A stretch of 64,000 bases of DNA from Gossypium raimondii (lineage: Eukaryota > Streptophyta > Magnoliopsida > Malvales > Malvaceae), in assembly GCF_025698545.1 (NCBI RefSeq), contig NC_068570.1, positions 54,331,924 to 54,395,923 of the forward strand. Reading direction: 5' to 3'. A program made the translations under genes and the position numbers. Positions 47,045 through 59,230 of the stretch are shown one piece after another. The notes beneath the pieces are model-generated. The model saw only the letters and a program-made list of their open reading frames with translations, was not told the DNA's origin and made no database searches. Position 1 is the stretch's first letter. Every line of letters starts with the position of its first letter.

Positions 47045-48119
47045 ATCATAAGAAAAAACAAATGCGCTTTCCAGTATAATCAACTTATTCTTTTTCTTCG
47101 TCTCTACGAAAAGCACTATCCTAAACCTAATTGTTTGAAACTTGTGAAAGAATTGGATGCAAGAGGACTTTAAGTGGGAGTGACTGTGGTAGTGGGGAGA
47201 AGATAAAACTCGAGTTAGGCCGGCAGCAGTTGTATTCATTAAAGAGTTCTTTAATCACAACATTCATATTTGCCTCGAAAGGACCTTAAGCTTTTCTCTA
47301 TTGAAATAGTCACTCATCCCCAAGGACGTCCACTTGCCATCAACTCCGTTATAGGTTTCGAATAGGGAGGTTAAAAATACTGCTTTGGTAGAGATGGAGA
47401 AAAATAATAAGCTGATTATATTGGATAACCCCTTAGTTTTTCTTTATGATTATGATCTCAAGCTTATGTATTGGTTTTATAAAGTATCCTATTTCGGTAG
47501 CATGAAACTTGAATCTGTGATCGCATAACTATCGTCAATGCATAACTACCATCAACTGGGCTCCGAAGTTATACTTCAACCCGTGACTGCATAACCACCA
47601 TCAACTAGGACCCCTACTTATACTTCAACTGGTGACCATATAACCACGTGAAATGGAGGCTGAGTTGCAACGCGACAAGCTTCTAATGTGATGGTTCAAT
47701 CCCTATACCGTAAATGAAATGTGGTGGTCTCTGAGCTCCACTGCGTCATCGTAAACTCAAACACACCTTAAAACTATCACACAGTCTCCCTTAAACGCAA
47801 ATTAATCTTTCTGTTCAAAAAATTTCAATACCAAACAAAAAAACAATTTAGGAGAATTCTTTAGGGTTTAAATATATGGGCTGAGAGAGTTGGAATAGTT
47901 GGAATAGAGAGGGAAGAATAGGAAAAAAAATCAATCTACTAATTGAATATGAAAATTATCTCGGGACTCCCGGGGTGTTTGAAAACTATCCTAGGTTTTG
48001 GAAATTTTTTATGGGTTAGGGTTTAAGGTTGAAAATGGGAAGGAGAAAACATGCCTCGCATGACGCATTTTCAGCTGAGATGACAAAATGTTCTCTAAAA
48101 GCACGCCCTATAATACATA

Positions 48120-48416
48120 CTTTTATTTTTCATGGCAATCATGTTAGTACGATTACACGTCATTGTACTACAATGCATGAGTCACAAAAAAGAAGATTAT
48201 GGAGAATATGCATAACGAGTGGGACAAATATTCGATACTCCATTTGAGTTGGTATCGAATATTTCATTGTGTCGTAAGCCAAAAGGTCGGTTGAATTCTA
48301 CTCGATTATGCGATAATATAAATATTCAAGAGAGAAAAAACCAACTGAGGTTATGCAATTATTGTAGGAACCCAAAGCATATGAGACCAACATATCCACA
48401 CATGGGGGAACATTGA
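48120..48416 (+). pseudogene. C-terminal remnant of a Mutator-like transposase
   Basis: The frame at 48219-48416 contains KPKGRLNSTRLCDNINIQER followed by a zinc-knuckle-like CNYCRNPKHMRPTYPHMGEH. The pattern CxxCxxxxHxxxx(C) follows the tail of plant MULE transposases after the SWIM domain; here the final Cys position is Tyr. Upstream to 48120 only scattered residues remain, with stops. No DDE domain is left. Confidence 0.6.
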
Positions 48417-48889
48417 GGACAAGACCTCATTAACACATTTATTCATTTTTTTGATAGACAATTTGTTCATTTTTCATTGCTTCTCAATTTTTGGTAATTT
48501 GTGAATATTGATATATTATTGATGTAAAGTACAATAAAATACAATATAACAATATTTTTCATTTTTCGTAGATTACAAAAAAATTTATATATTATTGATA
48601 TCAAATACATTATGGATGAAAAAAATTAATACAATCCAAATTAAAAGTTAACAAACTAAAAGATGATTTACATGCCAAAACTTGAAAAAAAAATAAAACC
48701 ATTGGCGTCGTCGGGCCGAATGTGTGTCAGAACCCGGTGGGCCCCGGTTGCGACTAGGATTTATTCATAGTTCGCGTTTCGACTCCTCATCTTTTTAATC
48801 TCCATCTTCACATTGAGTTCCATCTTTCTCTTGATCTCGTTCCTTTGTGGTTAAGTGCAGTGTCGTTTTAGGTTGCCATCGTATGTCGT

Positions 48890-50532
48890 CCGCTCTAATA
48901 ACAGGTGGTTGCCAAGATGAGCCACCTTAGTAGAAAAATGACACTAAGGGTGATTGCGACACTATCGATGGATAAGTGTATGTCGCATAACTCGGTTACA
49001 GATAAAATGTTAGAATTATCGATGATGGTGGATACGTCGGTGTTGTTGTAGGCATTGTCTCGTAATATGGTGCTAGGGACGAAGGTGGTGCAAAAAAATA
49101 CCCGCAGAAGGTGTTGATGTAGGGTACGATGGTGCATAGTGTGGTACATATGTAAAAATAAAAGGTGCAGAAGGTGTTGATGCAAGTTACAGTGGTGCAT
49201 TGCGTGGTGCTTATGTAAAAATAAAAGGTCCAAAAGGTTAGTAAAATTACTAGAATATTATGAATCATACTGATCAGGAGGTGGTGCAGCCATCGGTTCC
49301 TCGTGTTGGTTTAGAGTTGATGATAACTCTGCTAAGGTGACATATACTCCCGACCTAGGATTCATGCGGGGTCATCTTGGCCTCTTATGACGACATTGCC
49401 TAGTCCTTTCCTCCTCCGGTAGTAGATATGGCTTGCTGTGATGTCTAAACCCTCTCATGTAGTCCAAATAAATCACCAATTTTGGTTCGAGAATAGGGCT
49501 GCGCATAGGTATGAAATTGTACCTATGCTCCCAAATGTTATATTTCTTGTGGAATTTCGCCTAATCTTTGTCAGTTCTTTCCTGCAAGTCGACCTTGTAC
49601 GGTTCTTCAAGGTCTTGGGTGACGGCAGAATAGTTTGCCTAAACTCAGAACTAGCGCATCACTTGGTTGGATTCATGCATCTCCACTGTTGCAAAAACTA
49701 TCAATGACACATTAACGTGACAGATATTGCGATTGGCCAAAAATTCCACTAGGATGCATTCTTAAATTTTCGAATTGACGTATAACATCCATTCAAATTA
49801 TAGTACAAAATTATAAATTTTATTATCTACCTATTATTAAATTTCAAATCCTTATGTAAAATATTATATAATTGAAAAATTCAAAAACTAACCTCTGTTT
49901 TCGATCATCGATCTAACAGTAGCCGAATATCTTCAAGCTAGTCCGCTATACCTACATGACTCGTCCATTGTTCCGCCTATTCAAATAATATGTTTTTTCA
50001 AAAATATAATAATGAATAAATATTATGATAACTATATTATCAAATAAATTTTACCTTGTTACGAGTGAGAATCGATAAGGGGCGTTGACATGGGGACGTA
50101 AAAATTGTAGTTGGTACCATGCCCATGACTAGAGAAGGAGTATGCAACCACCGATTTTAATTTTTTATGGTTGTGTCACCCGAAACATCTCTCGGTACAA
50201 TGTGGCCAACATGGTTGATCCCCAACTGGGTTGCCCCACTTCTTTCAAGTCCACGAGTTGTAGTAGCCACCTCAGATGTACAAGATTTCAAGATTTAATG
50301 AGCATTAGAATACCCTCGATTAACCTCAGGATGAATGCTCAAGCTATTGATGTCTTTCAAAGGCACTCACAGAGTTGTCGAGATAATTGAAAATTTCTTC
50401 CAACCATTTCATCTCTATTTGGCTACCAAAAAACTTCTCCGACACCTTGCCTAGTAGTGAATCGCAAATGCCACTCCAATCACCAAAGTTCACCGCCCCC
50501 GTAACGATTGACCCTTTGCATTCAAATTTCAT
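48890..50532 (-). pseudogene. MAIN-like (plant mobile domain) protein relic from a transposon
   Basis: On the minus strand 50532-50346 encodes GAVNFGDWSGICDSLLGK and MKWLEEIFNYLDN, resembling the start of plant mobile domain (PMD) proteins of the MAIN-LIKE group. Further down, 49700-49350 gives, across stops and frame changes, YNIWEHRYNFIPMRSPI, YMRGFRHHSKPYLL and NPRSGVYVTLAEL-like pieces, the typical PMD C-terminal end. 49262-48900 is the low-complexity tail, containing a 63-bp direct repeat (copies from 49104 and 49167). Such genes travel with transposons in many dicots. Several stops make it non-coding now. Confidence 0.6.
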
Positions 50533-50600
50533 TCTCCTAGTTCTCTCAATTCTCTCAATTCATCCATTCTCTAAAGTTTTTAGTTCTCAATTTTTAAAAG

Positions 50601-51552
50601 ATAATTTCTCCATTAGCCGTAAAATAAAAAATAAAGTAAAAAAAATGTTAATATATAACTAAATTGAAATTTAGACGTAGTTGCATAAAATATTTAAAAA
50701 AAACGAAAAGTAAAAGAGAAGACAAAAGAAAACATAATATAATTATCATTAATAACAATTTTATAAAATAATCTGAGTTAATTTCACTATACATCCTCAA
50801 ACTATAACCTTTATTTTAAATTGATCCCTAAACTTTAAGATATTCTAATTACAAGATCAAACTATCAATGTTATGTCAATAAAAAACTTTGGTACTTTGG
50901 TTCTATTGTTTTCAAAAAGAAAATGCACAATGATTTATTTATCTCTTTAACTTTATAAAAATTCATTTTAGCCTTCATTTAATTTTTTGTTTACTTTAGC
51001 TATTAAATTTACGTTTTTTATCAAATTGTCCTAAAATGATGGAAAAATTAATGTTTTTAACTTTATCGACGTGAGATACACATAGATTACCACATGGATG
51101 ATAAATCAACATTTAATTAATTTTATAAAATTTAAAACTAAAAATAAAAATTACCAAAATTATTTTTAAAATTAAAATTATTTTTAAAAATATAAACAAA
51201 TATTTTAAAATTCAAAAATTTAATTAAATGTTGATATTTTATTCACGTGGCAATTCATGTGTATACCATGTTAGCAAAACTAGAAAGCGCCAACTTTTTC
51301 ACTCAATTTTAGAGTGATTTGACAAAAATACAAGTTAAAAATAAAAATAAAAAATTATATGAAATACTAAAATAATTTTTTAAAATAAAATTGGAAGTTG
51401 ACATAAGGAAATATGCGTAAATGTTAGGTATAATTAAATGCACTACAATAGCTAGCTTAAAATAGACTTGTTAATTGTTGTACTTGCTTGAGTGTTCCTC
51501 GTAGTTATCTAATTTTGTTTATAGTTATATTAAAGTTGTTTCATATTTTCCT
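50601..51552. other. AT-rich intergenic DNA
   Basis: No gene. The stretch 50940-51330 has phrases such as TTTAGCCTTCATTTAATTTTT and CACGTGGCAATTCATGTG, common in short non-autonomous repeats. An inverted pair (AACATTTAATTAATTTTATAAAATTTA near 51108 against TTAAAATTCAAAAATTTAATTAAATGTT near 51205) suggests a small foldback remnant. Confidence 0.4.
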
Positions 51553-51650
51553 AATAATCTCTTCACTCAATGGTAAGAGCACTATATTGTAAATACGAGA
51601 GTTTGGATTCGATTCATTTTCCTTCTCCAATTATATAAAAAAAATTGTTA
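51553..51650 (+). mobile_element. Possible tRNA-derived SINE
   Basis: CACTCAATGGTAAGAGCAC resembles a tRNA A box and GTTTGGATTCGATTC, 33 nt further on, a B box. A short body and an A-rich end (TATATAAAAAAAATTG) follow. The spacing fits a tRNA-derived head. The acceptor stem is not conserved, so it is not a functional tRNA. Confidence 0.45.
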
Positions 51651-51737
51651 TATTTATACAAGGTAAAGGTTGAATGGTTTGTAAATAAAGAAGGGTATAA
51701 GAATTGATTATTCCGTTTAAAAACTTACAAATTTAAC

Positions 51738-51800
51738 ATGGGCAAAGCTTGAACAACAAACGTGACTGGAACCCAGGCCATCACATGATGTTCGAATGGT
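51738..51800 (-). mobile_element. Internally deleted SINE copy
   Basis: AAAGCTTGAACAACAAACGTGACT and CATCACATGATGTTCGAA match the two ends of the SINE at 34736-34861, but about 45 bp from the middle, including the A box, are missing. Confidence 0.5.
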
Positions 51801-51833
51801 TAAATTCTTGAGAAATGCATTTGTGTTTTATCT

Positions 51834-52680
51834 ATATTAATCTATAATATATATAAAAGTTTGTATGAAAAACTTTTGAACTGATGAGAACATCGTTTAT
51901 TTTTTTATCATATTACTAAATTTATATTTAAAAATAATTATAATACTTAATTTTAAAATTATTAGTTTAAAAGTTGATATAAAATAGAAGTTGTGATAAT
52001 TAAACATTTAAAATAATTATAATTTAATAGAAGTAGTGATAATTACACATTTAAAAATAATTAGAATTTAAGTTACAATTATTTGTTAAAATAATTGTCC
52101 TAATTTTAAAACAGAGTTATTACTTGAATAGAACTATAACCATAAAGTATATGGAAAAATTGTGATAATTATAATTAATAAGTATTAGTTTAAAATGTTT
52201 TGACATAAATGAAGTTGTGCTAATTTTATTGATGTAAAATAGAGTTATACTTGCAAAGAATACTAAACATATTAATTATCACTTAATTAATATTAGATTT
52301 AATTATGTTAATTGGTTATTATTTTGAATAATTTTACTTTGCATTAATTACATAAATTAAAACTATATTGTATGTTGAATATGTTATAAATGCTTTAATT
52401 ATTATTTGAAAATTTTCTATTATAACATTTGAATTGATAAATTAATACATTCATATTATATTCAATAATTTAAATAAGAAATATTATTTAACATTAATTA
52501 TTGCAATTAAAATGACTTATTTAAAAACTAATTAAATATTACATAAGCTAGTAGATATAAAAGCACGAGTTTGGAATTTTTTGAACCCACGAGAATACCT
52601 TTATTTTCTACTATATTACTAAATTGAAATTTAAAATAATTATAATATTTAATTTTATAATTATTAATTATAACTTATGA
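51834..52680 (+). repeat. Spaced direct repeat, about 130 bp, 715 bp apart
   Basis: Copies from about 51846 and 52556 share ATATAAAAG(T/C)(T/A), GAATTTTTTGAAC/AAACTTTTGAAC, GAGAA(T/C)A, ATATTACTAAATT and AAATAATTATAATA. Between and around them are AT-rich TAATTATAATT phrases, probably the body of one decayed AT-rich element. Confidence 0.5.
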
Positions 52681-52739
52681 TAATTGTATATTTAAAATAA
52701 TTATAAACTTAAAAAATTTTAGTTCAAATAATTATGATT

Positions 52740-53063
52740 AATAATTTGTGGGAAAAGTAGTGATGCATACTAGGCAACTGAATCAAGTAAATACAATGAG
52801 TGAGGTACATCTAAAACACTTTCTTAGTGTTTTACATTTTGACTTACTGTTGGCTTGGTAAAGACAGAAGGGTCCTTCCAAAGTTTTGAAGTGGGTAAGT
52901 CAAAGGGCTTACAAGCCAAAATTAGCGACAATACTCAAGGTTAACTCGGTGTCCAATGTAAGGGTGCTGAAGTCTATTTGTAAGGGTGCTGAAGCCTATT
53001 TGTAAGGATCAATGCGATCCTAATTGATGCAGGTCATGTAGGCCACGGATAAATCTCGTGACT
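52740..53063. other. Flank of the next LTR, possible retroelement internal fragment
   Basis: GC content rises and a TGTAAGGGTGCTGAAG(T/C)CTATT duplication lies at 52960-53005. Sequence after the LTR (56173-56370) continues in similar style, so the solo LTR probably landed in an older repeat. No frame can be assigned. Confidence 0.4.
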
Positions 53064-53068
53064 ATTAC

Positions 53069-56000
53069 TGTAACACCCCCAACCCGTATCCCTCGCCGAA
53101 ATCGTGTTGCAGAGCATTACCAGAGTTTACAAATCAAGCAGACAAAAAAATCTCAAACATTTTATATCATCAAAAAAAGTCATCAAAGCATCATTTTAAT
53201 CCAAATTATAAACTCTCCAAAATTAATCTTACAACTTCATTTACAATCAAACCACAAAATAACTAATATTTAGACACTCTAGGTACATGCCGACACAAAG
53301 AAATAAACATCACCATATTTGAGTTCGGGATCGTTGTTGGATGTTGAATCAGCAATCAAACTTAAGTACTTAACCTGCACACGGAAAACAAAACCGTACG
53401 CTGAGTAAAAACTCAGTGGTATTTCTATAATCCGAATATTTAAAAATAAAACATTAAAATATGTATAATAAAATGTTAAGCACAATTGAAAATTTAAAAT
53501 CACATAATACTCAATTTTCATCATTTGCTATATATAATAGTTTTCCATAATTTATTCACGTATCATTTAAACAATGACACTATCCATTCCACATTCAATT
53601 TATGAATAGATAACTCGTGTATTCCATGTATTTACAACATATATCATATTCTATTTTCAGTTTACTCTTTCATATTCTTAGCCCAAAGTAGATTTTATAG
53701 AACACACCGAATATACGGAATAAATACAGAGGTGCATTATTATGCACTAATGAACAGATAGCACTAAAGTGCTATACAGAGAGCACAGATGCACTAAACA
53801 GAGAGCACTGTCGTGCTAATAATCAAAGAGCACGTAACGTGTTAATAATCAGATAGCGCACTGCAGTTCCTTAATGGCATGCCACTAATATCCCAGTAGT
53901 TCTAAATTTCGTCTACTTGGGCATTAAAACTGAATTTTATACATATAAAAATAATCCAATTATCATATTTGCACAATTTCACATTTACACAAATATATTC
54001 ATAATATATATATTCCAATTCAATTCAACCAATATAATTTCATCACATACCAAAACAATCCATTTCAATTGTAAAACACAATAATTCTCACCTTAATCAC
54101 TTACCATAACATTTAATCAAAATACAACAATTAATAATTAGATTCGGAATATAGAAATACAAACCAGGAATTCCGAATTATTCCTCGTCGACTATATTTT
54201 TCCCCTTTTTAGTCGAGAATTCCGGTATGACGCTAGCTACGGAATTAAAACAATTAAAAATCATCAATACAACACCATTCAATCTCACAATAAATATTTC
54301 AATTTTTACTCAATATTTGCCTAAATTCTAATTTAGTCCCTGAACCGAGACTAACTTTTATTCTCAAAACTAATTTCACATTTTCATTCCATTCCCACTT
54401 TAAACTAATTTAACTCTCTAATTTCACCATAAATCCTTATTTTTTTTAAATGTAGTAAATTTTACTCTAAAAATAACACAAATTCAACATCAAACACCCA
54501 AACAAAACTATTTCAAATAAAAGACTTCAAAATATCTCAATGACACATATATATATATATATATAATTCTCTCATATTTATCCACTAGCCAAAACTCATA
54601 AAATTAATAGACTATTTATTTAAATAGTCCCTTATTCTACTCCCATTTTGAAATTTAATACTAATTAACTTAATTAAACACTAATAATTAAAATTATTAA
54701 ACTATCATTCTACTCATTTCTAAAATGACTATGTAAATTTTAAACTCAATTTCATATACCATTCAATTCAACACCTTTAGCTACTTATTTACACTTTTAC
54801 ACATTTGCCCCAAAATATTTACATCTTATACAATTTAATCCATTATATCAACCAAGTTAATTCCATCATTAACACATAACCCACTATTGCCGAATACATA
54901 ACACCATGCTACTTTAATTTATAGCATTAAACTCCTTGAAAGCTAATACTAACAAAACTCATGGTACAAAATATTTTAATTACTCGCCAAACTTAGTAAT
55001 TCAACTCAAATTTCCAGCACAAAGAACAATCCACCAAAACAGTCCCTAGACTTCACAAAATTAAATTCTATCAAAACAACCCTTAATTCTTTCATTTATT
55101 CAACATAATCAATCTCTAGAAATCTAATAACTTCCGAAATTTCAACATAAACCATGAAATATTTTGTTCTAAGTTTCTAAAAACTTAAAATTACAAGAAA
55201 AAGACTTAAATTGACTTACCAATTGAGCTTGAAACCTCAAAACCTCAATTTTCCCTTTTCTTTCTTTCCTTCTTTCCTTCTCTGTTTCGTTTGCCTATTT
55301 TGTTTCTATTTCTCTTTTTCTATCTTTTATTTCTTTTATTTAATTAGTTTAATATAATAACAATAAAATAATAATATAATATTATTTACTTAAATAATAA
55401 GTAAATATGTAATAATTACTAATATACGTATTTCATTTTTCCACATGTCATCATCATATTCATCATACATTTGTCAACTTTTTGTTTATTTAAAATATAA
55501 TGATATAATATAATTAATATAATTTACAATATAATAAATTAATAATATACTTTAAAATTAAATAATATATTTATATATATTTAAAACATAAAAAATCTAA
55601 GATTTTTATCATGCATATGCCGGCTCAACTTTAGAAAAGGCATAATTTTCTATTTGGTCCTTTTAACTTTTCTTTAATCTATAATTAAGCTTTCACCTCT
55701 GTTACAATTTAGTCCTTTTCCTAATTAACCTCAATTTAGACAAATTCACTTAATTAAAACCTAATTAACTACACAACTAGCTTTGTAAATATTTATAATA
55801 AATATTTTACGAGTCTGATTTACCGGAACGAAGTCTCGGGAATGTACTTTTTTTAATTTGGTCCTTTTTAATCAATTAACCATCAAAACATTAAAATTTC
55901 TTAACGAAACTTTAACACTACCCTAATGACGCTCTGTAAATATCTATAAAATATTTATGGCTCATTTTATAACATCAAGATCTTGATACCTCGTTTTTGA

Positions 56001-56167
56001 CCCAATTTACCTAATAATTTTTTAAATCACAAAATTCACTTATTCAAAAATATTTCCAAAATCACGCTTAACTTATAATTATTAATTAATAAATTTTTCT
56101 AACTTTTTCATCGGATTTAGTGATCTCAAATCACTGTTCTGACACTACTGAAAATTGGGCTGTTACA
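53069..56167 (-). mobile_element. Solo LTR of a Ty3/gypsy element, 3099 bp, reverse orientation
   Basis: Plus-strand ends are TGTAACACCCCCAACCCGTA and GGGCTGTTACA, with an exact ATTAC duplication on both sides (53064-53068 and 56168-56172). It is related to the LTR at 44123 by its termini. A GAGCAC/GTGCTA-rich stretch with short AGAGCAC repeats lies at 53750-53860. No internal coding region is present. Confidence 0.88.
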
Positions 56168-56377
56168 ATTACGCATAGAACGTCCCATGGAGGTCAACTG
56201 ATTAAGTGTGACTCATTTGACCCAATTCATGGAACTCATGGAGAAGCCTATCAACTTGAAGCCTTGGTGGCCCATTGAAACACTCAAATAAAACTAGACT
56301 TACTAGAGTAATTAATGAAAATCCTAAGGGATATAGAGTTTAAAACCCTTAGGACTCTCATATTGTAGATAGAAACT

Positions 56378-58777
56378 TGTAATCACTAAATTTTGTCCGG
56401 CTCGATTTCGTTTTTTTTAATTTCAAAAAAAATACAAAAATAAAAAATTACATCTTGACCCCTAATATTTTGTAAATTACACTTGGGCCCCTAAACTTTC
56501 TAGAAATTACACTTTAGCCCTATATTTTCCTAAAATTGCATTTTTACCCCAGAAACTTTGCGCCCTTTACAATTTAGTCCTTCTAGACTTGTCAAATCAC
56601 CCAATCGGCAGCCGAGCTACTCCAGCAGCCTCCCTAGGCCATGATTGCTCCACTGCCACCTGCAAACAAAGAGGAAGAAGACAAAATTGGGGGGTTAAAA
56701 AGAAAAATTGAAGAGAAGAAAGGGGGCAAGCAATAAAAAAAAGAGCAAACAACAGAAGCAAAAAAAATTCAAAACAGCAGCAGCTCCTTCCGTCACACCA
56801 GCGCCACCGTGCCCACCACCGCAGCACCACCATCGCCTACACTTAGCAAAGCAAGCAAGAATCCGAAAAAAACAACAAGCAAAATCCAAAAGAAAAAAGA
56901 AAGAAAACCCAAAAAGAAAGAGTCAAAGAAGCAGCAGCCAATAGCCAAATTTAGAGGAGGAGAAAATGCTTACCTTTGAGCCGTCGGCCACTGAGTGAGG
57001 AGAGAAGCTGAGGACGACCACGGCGGCGTTGCTTTCGACTTAAAGAGGGTGGCCGAATTACAAAAGAAAGAGGAGATAGAAGAAAGAGGAGAGGGAAAAA
57101 AGAAAAGAAGAAAGGAAAAAAATGAAAAAGGGAGAAAGAAAAGGGGAAGAGGGGAGCCATCTATAGCCACTGAGGGCGGAGGAGATCAGCGCAAGTGACG
57201 ACGACGGCGTGGAGCTAGGGGGCGACCCGAAGAAGAAGAAAAAAAAGAAAGAAAAAAAGGAGAAGAAAAAGAAAGAAAAAGGGAAAGAAAAAAGAAAAAT
57301 CAACAGTCGGGTCAACTTGACCCGACCACCCGACCCGACCCGACCCGGATCCGATCCAAACTGCAGCAGAATTTCAGCAGCATTCAACAACAGACCGAAT
57401 TAGGCCCAATAGCGTGTGGCCCAAGCAGAAGAAAGGAAATAGCAGCCTCCAACAGACCCGATGGCGAAGCCCAATGCAGGCCCAGCAGAAGAAGCCTCCA
57501 GTGCTCAAGCAGAAGCAGTCGCGAGTGTCCCCTGTGCCCAACACCCAAGCCCGAATTCGGCCCAACTCCCAGCAGACCTAAAAAAAAGAAAGGAAAAAAA
57601 GGGCTTTTGGTAATTTCTTGATCTTTTAGTTTAATTCATTTATTTAAATATTGCCTCATTTAAATTAAATTAGCATTTTTTTAAAATAGTTTTTAAAAAA
57701 AATATATTATTATATTCATTTTACTTGCATGGTCAAAATAAAAAAAATGAAATAAAAAAATTATTTTAATGCTTAAGGTAAACGGACCTATTTAACACCA
57801 AGCCGTTGATTTCATCGCTATGTTGGGTGAATATTGATGGCTCGTGTTAAATACGGGACCTTCTAAAAATCAAAATATATATATAAAAAAATCTTCGTGT
57901 TTTTAATAAAAATTCTCGTGTTTTATTAGAATCCCGATTTAATATTAAATTGAATCGGTTTGACACTAATTCGACGATTTCATCGCCATGTAGGGGTGAA
58001 CATCATCGATTCGTGTTAAATACGGTACGTTTTTAAAAAAATAAAATTAAAAAATTCGTGTTTCAAATCTTCGTATTTTCAAATTTTACTCGTATTTCAA
58101 AATTTTCGACTTTTCGCATTTTCAAGAGTTTTCGTGTTTCAAAAGAAATTTCCGCGTTTTTAAAAGAAAAAATTTCGTATTTCAAAAATTTTCGTGTTTC
58201 CAAAATTTTGCGTATTTTAAAATTTTCGCGTTCTCAAAAATTTCTCGTGTTTCAAAAAATTGTTGTGTTTCGCAAATTTTCGTGTTGTAAAAATTTTCAG
58301 GTTTTCAAAAATTTTTGTGTTTCTAAAATTCTCTTGTTTCAAAAAAATTCTATGTTTTCAAAAAAAAAATATTGTGTTTCAAAATTCTCGTGTTTTCAAA
58401 ACAAGAGATTCTCGTGTTTCAATCGAATCACGATTAAATATTAAATTGAACTCGTATTTTTGAAAATTAAGACAACGCGCGTTTAACGAGATACCAATTT
58501 TGGGCGTCGCGAGGGTGCTAATACCTTTCTCGCGCGTAACCGACTCTCGAACCCTAATTTTCTCTGGATTTTGACGTGGACCTAAAATTGCCTCTTTTTT
58601 AGAAAAGTTTTTTTTTAAAAAAAATTCTTCTAAAAAGAGATTTTTGAAGGTGTCCGATCACACCTAGAAAAAAGATCGGTGGCGACTCCTTTTTTTTTAA
58701 ATAAAATCAAAACTCCATTTTCAAATTTTCAATAATTACTTCGACTAGCGCCCGTACCGAAATTTTTACGTTGCTAA
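56378..58777 (+). repeat. 5' LTR of the Tat element
   Basis: The start TGTAATCACT is inferred from length (about 2400 bp, near the 2423 bp of the solo LTR at 32285) and the TG dinucleotide; it has no confirmed partner. The interior is purine-rich (56690-57300), then GGCCCAA-rich. The last 300 bp match the solo Tat LTR (GCGAGGGTGCTAAT, CGTAACCGACTC, TCCGATCACACCT, GGTGGCGACTCC). The end just before the primer site reads GTTGCTAAGC instead of a clean CA. Confidence 0.6.
58055..58430 (+). repeat. TTTTCGTGTTTCAAAA minisatellite in the LTR
   Basis: About 18 diverged copies of a 16-24-bp unit (TTTTCGTGTTTCAAAA, TTCGTATTTTCAAA, TTCGCGTTTTTAAA and similar). Read in frame it gives a KFRVFKxF-like pattern, which is a by-product of the repeat and not a protein. 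Confidence 0.8.
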
Positions 58778-58779
58778 GC

Positions 58780-58798
58780 TGGCGACTCCGCTGGGGAC
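58780..58798 (+). other. Primer binding site, tRNA-Arg type
   Basis: TGGCGACTCCGCTGGGGAC is complementary to the 3' end, including CCA, of a plant tRNA-Arg with acceptor GACTCCG/CGGAGTC. It starts just after the LTR end and is the primer site usual in Tat/Ogre elements. Confidence 0.8.
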
Positions 58799-59132
58799 AA
58801 AATGTTTTTGAGAGTCGAGTCTGATGTTAAACGCGTGTTGTCAAATTTTTAAAATCCTTTGTTCAAATTAATTTTTAATCGTGATCCTTGAATTTTATTT
58901 TTTGAAAAGTCATGCATTTGCATTCGGTTTTTTTTAATTAATATTTTTCTAACTTGTTTTGTCTTTCTGTTTTTTTTCAGCTTTAAGTTTTACGTTTTTT
59001 TAGTTGTTTTAGTAAAAATAAAATTTAAAAGGTTTGTGAGTTTCTCCCCACACACCGTGCACTTGCATTTTTTGCATAACATGAGCTGTCTACTCGGGCT
59101 CCGTCCATTTAAGTGGAAGTAAACGCTACGCC

Positions 59133-59230
59133 TTCGTGAGTTAACTCGTCCCTCCGCACAGGCTAGTAATTACTTCCGGGTTACATATGACTTCTACTTT
59201 CGTGAGTTAACTTGTCCCTCCGCATAGGCA
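59133..59230 (+). repeat. Direct repeat in the Tat leader
   Basis: TTCGTGAGTTAACTCGTCCC and TTCGTGAGTTAACTTGTCCC, each followed by TCCGCA(C/T)AGGC, lie 66 bp apart (59133, 59199) in the untranslated leader between primer site and gag. Confidence 0.8.

Larger units (their letters stand above)
40870..50600. mobile_element. Mutator-like composite element, broken by two solo LTRs
   Basis: The parts belonging to it are 40870-41097, 43711-44122 and 47045 to about 50600. The arm at 43735-44118 is an inverted, diverged copy of 47415-47835: GATACCTGAATAGGACGCTT, GATCACGGGTTGGAGTATAA and TACATAAGTTTAAGACCATAA all return in reverse complement on the right. Outside the arms lie ACGCGTC/GACGCG-type segments (40980-41097; 48030-48110). 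The element carries a transposase tail (48120-48416) and a MAIN-like relic (48890-50532). The outer boundaries are estimates; no terminal repeat or target duplication was found at the far right. Confidence 0.5.

Noticed and set aside
56708-57403. Several overlapping Lys/Glu- or Phe/Ser-rich frames on both strands
   Set aside because: They arise from a purine-rich LTR stretch; low complexity, open in several frames, no motif.
58058-58463. 128-aa frame of Phe/Lys/Val repeats
   Set aside because: Direct translation of a minisatellite inside the LTR; no start context or homology.
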